9,154 bases of DNA, from contig QHPA01000013.1 of NCBI GenBank assembly GCA_003218935.1, positions 1 to 9,154 of the forward strand, in the 5' to 3' direction. The notes beneath the pieces are model-generated. The model ran no database searches and was not told the DNA's origin. It saw only the letters and a list, made by a program, of their open reading frames with translations. This DNA comes from Verrucomicrobiota bacterium (lineage in GTDB: Bacteria > Verrucomicrobiota > Verrucomicrobiia > Limisphaerales > AV2). Position numbers and translations under genes: made by a program. Below, one piece after another: positions 1-7,200 of the stretch. Position 1 is the stretch's first letter. Every line of letters begins with the position of its first letter.

Positions 1-2
1 AT

Positions 3-50
3 GCACTCCATAATGGCTACGCCAGCCAGTCCGATGCAAATAACCACTGA
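3..50 (+). other. Possible 3' end of an upstream gene cut by the window edge
   Basis: Two plus-strand frames are open from the left edge, one ending in TGA at 48-50 and the other in TGA at 55-57. Either could be the last codons of a gene that lies mostly outside the window. Given the ebo genes that follow, another ebo gene such as eboA would be a natural candidate, but 15 to 18 residues are too few to recognise anything. It may equally be non-coding. Confidence 0.2.
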
Positions 51-70
51 CAACTGACCACTAACAACGA
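43..70. repeat. Degenerate 7-base tandem repeat (ACCACTG-like)
   Basis: Four consecutive heptamers, ACCACTG, ACAACTG, ACCACTA and ACAACGA, lie just before eboB. Adjacent units differ at one to three positions. The unit length equals that of the perfect AAATCCG repeat inside eboE, but the sequence differs. The pattern recalls the short tandemly repeated repetitive (STRR) heptamers known from cyanobacteria. The copy number is small, so chance is not excluded. Confidence 0.45.
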
Positions 71-80
71 ACATTCTGCA

Positions 81-890
81 ATGCGCTACATCGAGCCTCA
101 CGGTCACATGGTCAGTCGCGTGACTGACGATTACATCGACATGGTCACCGCCGGCTGCGCCTGTGTTTGCGAACCCGCCTTCTGGGCCGGCTACGACCGC
201 AGCAGCGTCAACGGTTTCTACGACTACTTCTGCCAGCTCACCGATTACGAGCCGAAACGCGCCGCGAAGTTCGGTCTGCCGCACTTCTGCTGGCTCTGCA
301 TCAACCCCAAGGAATCCGAGGACCTGAAGCTCGCCGAAGAAGTCGTCGCGCTCATCCCGAAATTCCTCGACCGCCCCAACGTGCTGGGCATCGGCGAAAT
401 CGGGTTGAACAAAAACTCGCGCAACGAAATGAAGGTGCTCGAAATGCACGTGGACCTCGCCGCGCGCCACAACCAGATGATCCTCGTCCACACGCCGCAC
501 CTCGAAGACAAGCTCAAGGGCACACGGCTGATCGTTGACGCGATCAAGAGCGACAAACGTATCCAGCCCGAACGCGTCATCATCGATCACGTGGAGGAAC
601 ACACGATCAAGCTGGTGCTCGACGCCGGGTTCTGGGCCGGCATGACGCTCTATCCCGAATCGAAATGCTCGCCTGCGCGCGCCATCGACATGCTGGAGAA
701 TTACGGCAACGAACGGCTCTGGCTGAACAGCGCGTGCGACTGGGGCGTGAGCATCCCGTTGAACGTGCCCTACACCGCGCTGGAAATGAAACGCCGCGGC
801 TGGAGCGCCGAAGACGTGGACAACGTGGTTTACCAGAACCCGCTGAAGTTTCTGAGCCAGAACAAGAAGTTCAAGCTGCCGAAGGGTTGA
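81..890 (+). CDS. eboB: EboB: TatD-like metal-dependent hydrolase of the ebo cluster
   Basis: A 269-residue cytoplasmic TIM-barrel hydrolase of the TatD/amidohydrolase type. Visible metal-site candidates run in the usual order: an HxH pair (H7, H9) in EPHGHM, E106 in GIGEIGLNK, H137 in VHTPH, H170 after the strand VIIDH, and D220 in SACDWG. A late YQNP motif (251-254) also fits TatD enzymes. TatD proteins in general are metal-dependent phosphoesterases or DNases; the substrate of the ebo version is not known. It precedes eboE and eboC on the same strand, and that context is the main reason for calling it EboB rather than a general TatD. The ATG at 81 sits just before the HxH motif, as expected for the family, although no good Shine-Dalgarno site precedes it. 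The 138-base gap to eboE shows no clear promoter or terminator. The family is near certain; the ebo assignment is strong. Confidence 0.85.
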   Translation: MRYIEPHGHMVSRVTDDYIDMVTAGCACVCEPAFWAGYDRSSVNGFYDYFCQLTDYEPKRAAKFGLPHFCWLCINPKESEDLKLAEEVVALIPKFLDRPNVLGIGEIGLNKNSRNEMKVLEMHVDLAARHNQMILVHTPHLEDKLKGTRLIVDAIKSDKRIQPERVIIDHVEEHTIKLVLDAGFWAGMTLYPESKCSPARAIDMLENYGNERLWLNSACDWGVSIPLNVPYTALEMKRRGWSAEDVDNVVYQNPLKFLSQNKKFKLPKG

Positions 891-1028
891 CAGGCGCTGT
901 GCATCGAGTCTGAGTCTCGTACGTTGAAGCAGACTGAAGCCCGCGCCCCGAGGTAAGTCGGAACACGTATTTCAACACACACCGCGGTTGTAATAGTTTC
1001 CCCATCGGATTTACTGTCGCGCGAAAGC

Positions 1029-2204
1029 ATGAAGCTCAATCACGGACTCCACCTCGCCTACTGCACCAATATCCATCGCGGTGAAAGTTGGAGCGAGACG
1101 TTCGCGGCGCTGGAGAAATACACGCTCGCGGTGAAGGAGCGGGTCTGCCAGGACAAGCCTTACGCCATCGGCCTGCGTCTGAGCGACCAGGCCTCGCGCG
1201 AGCTTTCGGATAAAACCGCGTTGCTCGCGTTTCAGAAATGGCTCGACCGGCAGAACTGCTACGTTTTCACAATAAATGGATTTCCCTACGGCCGGTTCCA
1301 CGGCGCGCGGGTGAAGGAACAGGTTTATGCTCCCGACTGGACAACAAACGAACGAGTCGAATACACGAACCGGTTGTTCGATTTGCTCGCGCAAGTCGCG
1401 CCCGACGGCGTCGAAGGCAGCGTCAGCACCGTTCCCTGTTCGTGCAAGGAGTTCATCAAGACGAAGGAGCAGGAGCGCGCGATGCGGCACAATGTTTGGC
1501 GCTGCGTCGAGCACATCGCGAAGTTGAGCGAGCGGTCAGGCCGGAAGCTGCATCTCGGACTGGAGCCGGAGCCGCTTTGCTATCTGGAAACAAGCGAGGA
1601 AACGGCGAGATTCTTTGAACAACTCCGCGCCGACCGTCCGAATGACCCGCGCCTCGACGCACATCTCGGCGTCAACTACGACACCTGCCATCTTGCGGTG
1701 GAATTCGAGGAGCCTGGTGACGTCATCGCCCGGTTCCAGCAACACCGCATCAAAATCAGCAAGCTGCATTTCAGTTCGGCGTTAAAAGTCCGGCCAACTC
1801 CTGAAGTCTGCGCTGCTTTGAAAGCCTTCGCCGACGACATCTATTTTCATCAGGTCGTAGCGCGCGCGGCGGACGGCGCCATGACGCGCTACAAAGACCT
1901 GGACGCCTCATTAAATCCGAAATCCGAAATCCGAAATCCGAAATCCGAAGAGTGGCGCATCCATTTCCACATTCCGCTGCACAGCAAACCGACCCCGTTG
2001 TTTGACAACACTTCCGATCACCTCCTCGGGGTCATGGACATTTTGAAAGAAAACCCTTCGCTTTGTTCGCACATCGAGATGGAGACCTACACCTGGGAAG
2101 TTCTGCCGCCCGAGTTGAAGAACCGGAAGGTCGTGGACCAGCTCGTCGCGGAATACGAATGGACGTTGCGCCAAATGGCGGAACGCGGATTAACAGCAGT
2201 GTGA
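1029..2204 (+). CDS. eboE: EboE: TIM-barrel metabolite traffic protein
   Basis: A 391-residue protein of the xylose isomerase-like TIM-barrel fold (sugar phosphate isomerase/epimerase type), recognised as EboE from its run of characteristic blocks: LHLAYCTNIHRGESW (7-21), INGFPYGRFHG (82-92), GLEPEP (177-182), NYDTCH (216-221), ISKLHFSSAL (243-252), IHFHIPL (311-317) and HIEMETYTWEVLP (348-360). Acidic and histidine residues within them (E179, D218, H221, H247, H312, H314, E350) are candidates for a metal site; this is inference from the fold. The reaction is unknown. In cyanobacteria and Pseudomonas the ebo genes are needed for the export or processing of a secondary-metabolite precursor. 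The gene lies between eboB and eboC, with 50 bases to the latter. Residues 295-307 are translated from a perfect heptamer repeat, just before the conserved EWRIHFHIPL block, so the inserted loop is probably tolerated. The start is the first ATG before the conserved N-terminus. Confidence 0.88.
   Translation: MKLNHGLHLAYCTNIHRGESWSETFAALEKYTLAVKERVCQDKPYAIGLRLSDQASRELSDKTALLAFQKWLDRQNCYVFTINGFPYGRFHGARVKEQVYAPDWTTNERVEYTNRLFDLLAQVAPDGVEGSVSTVPCSCKEFIKTKEQERAMRHNVWRCVEHIAKLSERSGRKLHLGLEPEPLCYLETSEETARFFEQLRADRPNDPRLDAHLGVNYDTCHLAVEFEEPGDVIARFQQHRIKISKLHFSSALKVRPTPEVCAALKAFADDIYFHQVVARAADGAMTRYKDLDASLNPKSEIRNPKSEEWRIHFHIPLHSKPTPLFDNTSDHLLGVMDILKENPSLCSHIEMETYTWEVLPPELKNRKVVDQLVAEYEWTLRQMAERGLTAV
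1913..1947. repeat. Five perfect tandem AAATCCG heptamers inside eboE
   Basis: The unit AAATCCG occurs five times without a mismatch. Because 7 is not a multiple of 3, the plus strand is read in shifting phase, giving LNPKSEIRNPKSE; no phase meets a stop in this stretch. The minus strand would read DFGFRIS-type peptides. I recall this kind of repeat as common between genes in some bacterial genomes; here it lies in a coding sequence, in a loop between two conserved EboE blocks. Confidence 0.9.
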
Positions 2205-2254
2205 AGCTCCCAGCATTGCTTTTCGCCACCTTCCTGCTTTCTTAATCGCGCACC

Positions 2255-3136
2255 ATGCTGCTGCTCACCAGGACCGAGCCGACGCCGTATTGGCGGACGC
2301 TGCTTATTTTGGGGCGCGTATCGAACCTGCCCACGGTCTGGTCGAATTGCCTGGCAGGCTGGCTGCTCGGCGGCGGCGGGAGCGGGTGGATGTTCCTGGT
2401 GGTCTGCCTCGGCACGACCTGCCTCTTCCTCGGCGGGATGTTTTTGAACGACGCGTTCGACGTCGAGTTTGACGGGCAATACCGTATGGAACGCCCGATC
2501 CCATCCGGGCAAATCACCGTCGATGAGGTCTGGCGTTGGGGCTTCGGCTGGCTGGGAGCCGGGACAGTGATCCTGATTTTGCTCAGCAAAACCACCGGTG
2601 TTCTGGCGGTGCTGCTCCTGGTTTGCATCGTCATTTACGACGCGGTCCATAAATTGGTCGGCTTTTCCCCGGTGCTCATGGCCGCGTGCCGTTTTTTTCT
2701 CTATCTCGTGGCGGCTTCGACGGCGATCCATGGCGTGAGCGGCCTGGCCATCTGGAGCGCGTTTGCGCTCGCCGCCTACATCGTTGGCTTGAGTTTTCTG
2801 GCCCGGCAGGAAAGCACGGGCGGCACGCTGAACTACTGGCCCAGCTACCTGCTGGCCGCGCCCATTCTGCTCGCGCTGGCTGTCAACGCCGGTGGTTTTC
2901 GGCGCTCGGCGCTGCTGCTTTCAGCAATTCTGGGTCTGTGGATTGTCCACTGCCTGCGCCACGCCTTTACGATTTCCGATCCGAATGTGGGACGCGCGGT
3001 CGGCGGGCTTTTGGCGGGGATCGTGCTCGTTGATCTGCTGGCGGTGGCCGGTGGGCAGGCGATCTGGACCGGGTTCGCCTTTGTCCTGTTGTTTGTCGCC
3101 GCGTTGCTTTTTCAGCGGTTTGTTCCGGCGACGTGA
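2255..3136 (+). CDS. eboC: EboC: UbiA-like membrane prenyltransferase of the ebo cluster
   Basis: A 293-residue, very hydrophobic protein of the UbiA superfamily, with about eight or nine likely membrane helices. The first Asp-rich motif is intact (NDAFDVEFD, residues 65-73, with D66, D69 and D73) and is followed by the family's RPIPSGQI (80-87). The N-terminal RVSNLPTVWSN (21-31) is also typical. The second UbiA motif, which in classic enzymes has several aspartates, is reduced to YDAVHK followed by SPVLMAACR (128-146). That reduced form is what I associate with EboC and separates it from ubiquinone, menaquinone or chlorophyll enzymes. UbiA enzymes move a prenyl group from a diphosphate to an acceptor within the membrane; the EboC acceptor is unknown. 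An in-frame TAA 12 bases upstream of the ATG fixes 2255 as the first possible ATG, though there is no Shine-Dalgarno site. It is the last plus-strand ebo gene in the window. Confidence 0.86.
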   Translation: MLLLTRTEPTPYWRTLLILGRVSNLPTVWSNCLAGWLLGGGGSGWMFLVVCLGTTCLFLGGMFLNDAFDVEFDGQYRMERPIPSGQITVDEVWRWGFGWLGAGTVILILLSKTTGVLAVLLLVCIVIYDAVHKLVGFSPVLMAACRFFLYLVAASTAIHGVSGLAIWSAFALAAYIVGLSFLARQESTGGTLNYWPSYLLAAPILLALAVNAGGFRRSALLLSAILGLWIVHCLRHAFTISDPNVGRAVGGLLAGIVLVDLLAVAGGQAIWTGFAFVLLFVAALLFQRFVPAT

Positions 3137-3203
3137 CCTTCAACGCCCTGCCGGACCCGCTTCGTTCCGGGAATGCTTGTGGCCCGCTTTCCAATCTTTG
3201 GCG

Positions 3204-3451
3204 ATGATTGTTTCGCTTGCTTCTATTTCACTTCCCGCCCCGGCTCATCGCGAATGCCTTCGCTCAATACGGTGAACCGGTTTACGTCAGGCGCGACGCC
3301 GGGCGAGGCGACGAAGCTGACTTACAGGCCCGATGGATTTTCGCTCGGTTGGTCTTCAACGAAAAGAGCCGGAACCGTTTCCGGTTCCGGCTCCCACGTT
3401 TCCCACGACAACGATTTCAGGGCGCCGTCGTCGAACCCACGCCCCATTTAG
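3204..3451 (+). pseudogene. Possible decayed gene for a small secreted protein
   Basis: The 311 bases between eboC and the minus-strand gene (3137-3447) hold no convincing intact gene. Protein-like pieces do occur in successive plus-strand frames: an ATG at 3204 starts a signal-peptide-like MIVSLASISLPAPAH, the next frame gives NAFAQYGEPVYV (about 3252-3287), and the third gives GEATKLTYRPDGFSL (about 3302-3346). Together these look like a small exported protein broken by at least two frameshifts. The end is unclear and overlaps a strong hairpin. A competing reading is a 41-residue minus-strand ORF (3322-3447) directly after the stop of the next gene. Both could be chance; I matched no family. 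Confidence 0.22.
3366..3393 (-). terminator. Likely intrinsic terminator of the heptad-repeat gene
   Basis: A perfect 12-base inverted repeat, GAGCCGGAACCG with a TTTC spacer and its exact complement. Read on the minus strand the stem is followed at once by TTTT (3362-3365), as in a rho-independent terminator with a short U tract. It lies 55 bases beyond the stop of the minus-strand gene that ends at 3448. On the plus strand the stem is followed by CCACGTTT, a poor U tract, so it would end plus-strand transcripts less well. Confidence 0.7.
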
Positions 3452-4092
3452 TTTTTACCCGCGGAAGGTTGCGTCTGCTTGTCCTTGCTTAGGTCTTTCA
3501 CGTCCTCTTTGAGGTCTTTCTTGTCGGACCGGACGTCCCGGTTGTCGCGACGAATGTCGCGCCGATCGCGCCGGATATCCCGGCGGTCCTGGCGCAAGTC
3601 CTGCCCGTCCTTGCCCGCCTCCTTCACGTCATTACGAAGGTCGCGGCGATCCGTCCGAACATCCTGTTTGTCCTGGCGCAGGCCATTGACGTCGCTCCGA
3701 ACGTCCGCGCGGTCGGATTTGATTTCGGAACGTTCCTTCTGCGCCCCGGCGACATTGCCGTTCTTGAGGTCCTGGCGCAATCCCTGCCGGTCTTCCTGCA
3801 GCTCTTTGCCATCTTTGCGAAGATCGGCGCGGTCGCCGCGCACGTCCGCACGGTCTTTGCGGAGGTCCTGCCGGTCGCTGCGAACATTCTTCACATCGGT
3901 TTTTATGTCCTGCCGGTCGGATTGCGCGTCGGCCTTGTCTTTTCGGAGGTCTTTCACATCATGGTTGCGATCAGCGCGGTCTTCGCGCAGGTCGCGGCGG
4001 TCCCGGCGGGCCGGAGCGTCAGCGGCATTGATGGTTGCGCTCAAACCGACAATCCCGGCGCAGACCAGAGCGAGTGCAGATAAGATTCTCAT
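3448..4092 (-). CDS. Secreted protein built of Asp/Arg-rich heptad repeats
   Basis: A 214-residue protein (217 if the ATG at 4101 is used). The later ATG is preferred because GGAAGA (4102-4107) lies 9 bases upstream of it but directly abuts the earlier one. An N-terminal signal peptide (MRILSALALV... to about INAADA) predicts export. Numbering from the longer form, residues 34-117 are 12 consecutive heptads of the form D-R/K-x-D-L/V/I-R/K-x, for example DRADLRK and DRQDLRK. AGAQK (118-122) breaks the phase, and 13 more heptads run from 123 to about 213. Only one position per heptad is hydrophobic, so this is not a classic two-stripe coiled coil; a long charged helix held by Asp-Arg pairs is more likely. 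There is no Cys after the signal peptide and no catalytic motif. I know of no assigned function; similar D/R-rich exported proteins are usually called hypothetical. The gene lies downstream of the large dehydrogenase gene in the same direction, 161 bases away. Confidence 0.8.
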   Translation of the reverse strand: MRILSALALVCAGIVGLSATINAADAPARRDRRDLREDRADRNHDVKDLRKDKADAQSDRQDIKTDVKNVRSDRQDLRKDRADVRGDRADLRKDGKELQEDRQGLRQDLKNGNVAGAQKERSEIKSDRADVRSDVNGLRQDKQDVRTDRRDLRNDVKEAGKDGQDLRQDRRDIRRDRRDIRRDNRDVRSDKKDLKEDVKDLSKDKQTQPSAGKN

Positions 4093-4101
4093 AAATGACA
4101 T

Positions 4102-4107
4102 TCTTCC
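4102..4107 (-). promoter_or_regulatory. Ribosome binding site that decides the heptad-protein start
   Basis: GGAAGA on the minus strand, 9 bases before the ATG at 4092-4090 and immediately next to the alternative ATG at 4101-4099. The spacing favours the downstream ATG, giving a signal peptide that begins MRILSALALV. Confidence 0.5.
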
Positions 4108-4253
4108 GATCGAATTTTGTTTTGTTTCGACTGCGGGGAATCATTCTCCGCGGTCCTGAAGCCACAAACGAGCGCTTCGCAAAAAGGTTATAGCTGGAAG
4201 CGGGCCAGAGAACGGAGGAGCGCCAGATCTCATCATGAGTCAGGGGCCTTTCG

Positions 4254-7200
4254 CTACGCGGCCGATTTGCAATCGCTGGCCGAAGAGCGGGCGGACTTCT
4301 TCGCCGGCATGTCTTCGCCGGTGAGTTCCTTCCAAAGCTGCGGCGTCATCGGCCGGTTGTCGCCGGGCGGGTTCAGTAGATACCAGATCATGTTCCGGAA
4401 GTCGGCGTCGGACATCTGCTCCAGGCCTTCGGGCATCAGGCTCAAGTCGCTCGTGCGGATGCGCGGTTTGCCATTGACGACGGCGATATCGCTCCGCGCG
4501 ATGAGGTGTTCGGTGGGACCGGAGGCAAGGAGCTTCAATCGGGTGGGCGTGTCCTCAACGATCCGCCCGTTGAGCGTGCGACCGTCTTTCAGCTCGACTT
4601 CGGTGTTCTCGAAGCCCATTCCGATGACTTCGTTCGGGTCGATGATGTTGTGCAGCAGGGCGTCCAGCGTGCTGCGGCCCACGCCGGTCAGATCGGGGCC
4701 GACGTCCGCGCCTTCTCCGTAAAGTTTGTGACAGACGAAGCAGGTGCGTTTTGCCACTTCGTAGCCGGCTTTGAGGTCCGGCTCGCCGTTCAACACCGCT
4801 TTGCGTTTTTCGGCAATGAGTTTGAGCTTGTCCTCGCCCGTGGCGCGGTAACGTCCGAGAACGCGATTGGCGTGGTCAACCACGGTGTTGTCTGAACTCT
4901 TCGCCAGCGCGCGACGGGCTGTGGCGGAGAAGTCCTGCGGATCGACAACCTTTTTATCGACACCGGCCAACAGCGTGCGGCTCCACTTGCTGCGCGTCAC
5001 GAGTACGTCGGCGGCGGCGCGGCGCGTCGGCAGATTAAAATTCTTCCAGGCGTCCACGACTGCGGCGCTGATTTCGTCTCCGTCGAACGTGCTCAGGGCA
5101 CGGATGGCTTCGACCTGCAACTGCGCGTAGGAGCCGACGTGAGGAGGCTCTGACTTTCCGGCCGGAGAAGTGAGCCTCGTTACCTCGGCTGCTACAGGAG
5201 TTCGGATGAACTTCAGCAGCTCCGCCTTGGCCGCGGCGTCCTTCGTCTCACGCGCGGCCTGAATGCCCTTCAGGCGGTCTTCGACGCTCGCCCTCGCGTC
5301 GTTGATCCTCGCGATGAGCGCGCGGCTGGCAGTGGTGTCGCCGAGCAAAGTGGCGAGCCGACGGGCTTTGTCGGCAAGAGCGGGGTTTGTCGTGAGCTTC
5401 GCGAAGATCTGTTCGAGCGGAATGGTGGGCGGCGCGCCTTTGCTTTTGAAAGCGTCGATCAGGCCATCGAGCGCGGCGTCGGCGAGCGTGGTCTTGGCCG
5501 CGATGGTGCCGAGAAATTCCATCGCGGCGTTCAAATGTTTTGCGCGGGCGTCGGCGTCGGTGAGATCACAGATGCGTCGCATTGCACGCTGCAAGCAATA
5601 GCCACTAACCCAGTTCTCGTACTTTGCGAACATCTCCAGGTACTCCGAAGGTTCCTCGATCAATCGCGGCTCCATTGCCATCCAGATGATGTGAGGGTAG
5701 TAAAGATCGTTTGTTGGACTCGGCCTCTGCAACAGGGGTTCAAAGGTCGCAAAAAGGTGAGGCGCCACATATTCAGTGGACGAATCTACGGTGAAAGAGC
5801 CCGAGTTGATCTGCCTGAGGGCAACCGCGACTGCGGCACGTACGGAAACTTCATCGTCCATTGCCGAACCAAGCAGACGGCTTAGATATCTGAAAAAATC
5901 GCGACCAGGTTCACCGGTAAATCGGGCAGCCCACGCGCGGAGTTCCGGAGATTTGTCATGAGCAGCACCGTCAAGAGTCTGCTCAGTTAACAGCCCGCTT
6001 TGGTGCAGCACTCCGAGGGCAGCTAGCCGCGTTTCAGTGCGAATTCCACTGTCTGCCAAGCGGAATTTAGGAGCGACGAGCGTGGACAAACCAGCAATGA
6101 CGGACGCATCATTCTTTGTAATCCTTTCTCCAAGCAATCGTTGCGCCTGCCGACGATGCCAAGAGTTCTGTCTGTGAAGAAGCTTGAATAATTCCTCCTT
6201 CGCCAGTTTGCTCAAATCCATGCCCTTCTCCGGCCTGCTCGCCACGATCTTGCCCGGCTGATCTCCGACCCACACTACGCGCCAGATGCGGCCCAGCTCG
6301 CGATCCACTCCGTCGGGGTCAGCCTGCGCATTCTGGTAGCACGGATATTTGTCGCTCCAGTCGGCAATCCACATCGCGCCGTCGGGACCGGTCTGCACGC
6401 TCACCGGGCGAAACCAGTGATCGTCGCACACGAGGAAGTTGCCCGCGCCCACTTCCCACGGGCCTTTGTCCGGGCCGAGGAGTTTCGATTCCTTCTCCGC
6501 GCGATAAGTCGAGCCGACGGGCGTCAGGCGGTCGCAGTTGATGGCGCTTTGATGGATGTTGCCGATGAACACCAGCCCGCGCCATTCAGCCGGCCATTGG
6601 TCGCCCTGATAAATGCAGATGCCCGAATGCGCCGCGCGATAATGGCGCCAATCAACAATCGCCGGCAGGCCCTTGCTGGGCAGATCCCCGACGTAGCCGT
6701 ACGGATTCGCCCACGTGCCGCCTTGCCGATTGTATTGACCGCCCGGCGCCATGTGGAAGAGGTGATGAATCACGCATGCGCTCACGAACGCGTCGCCGCG
6801 CTCGTTCCAATCCACACCCCACGGATTGCTTGTGCCGTCAGCGAACACTTCGAATTTTTTGGTGCGCGGATGATAGCGGGCGAGCGCGGCGTCCACCTGC
6901 ACGCCGAAGCCGTCGGGGTCGTTCGGGTCGCGCACTTTCGAGTGAGTAAACACACCGTGGGTCATGTAGAGCCAGCCGTCCGGTCCCCAGGCGAATCCGT
7001 TGAGCAATTCGTGGCGGTCTTCCATGCCAAAGCCGGTCTTGAGCACCGTGGTCCTGTCGGCCTTGTCGTCGCCGTTGGTGTCTTCGAGGAAGAGGAGGTC
7101 GGGCGCGACCCCGAGATAGACGCCGCCGTTGCCGAGCGCGAGTCCGGTGGCAAGCGAGTAACCATCGGCGAACACGGTGACTTTGTCCGCTTTGCCGTCG

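Noticed and set aside
991..996. TGTAAT as a -10 box for eboE
   Set aside because: No matching -35 element lies at 16 to 18 bases upstream, so it is too weak to report as a promoter.
1913..1947. CRISPR-like array
   Set aside because: Units are 7 bases with no spacers and no cas genes nearby; it is a simple tandem repeat.
2087..2731. Minus-strand open frame of 214 codons over the end of eboE and start of eboC
   Set aside because: It crosses two well-supported plus-strand genes and has a low-complexity, Gln/Arg/Pro-rich translation.
4133..4151. Hairpin GCGGGGAA-TCA-TTCTCCGC as a terminator
   Set aside because: There is no T tract on the plus strand, and on the minus strand one pair is lost and it lies in the upstream region of the heptad gene; the role is unclear.
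3479..4159. Plus-strand open frame of 226 codons rich in Ser and Arg
   Set aside because: It is the antisense shadow of the heptad-repeat gene; the repeat there gives a low-complexity translation, and only the minus strand has a signal peptide and a ribosome site.
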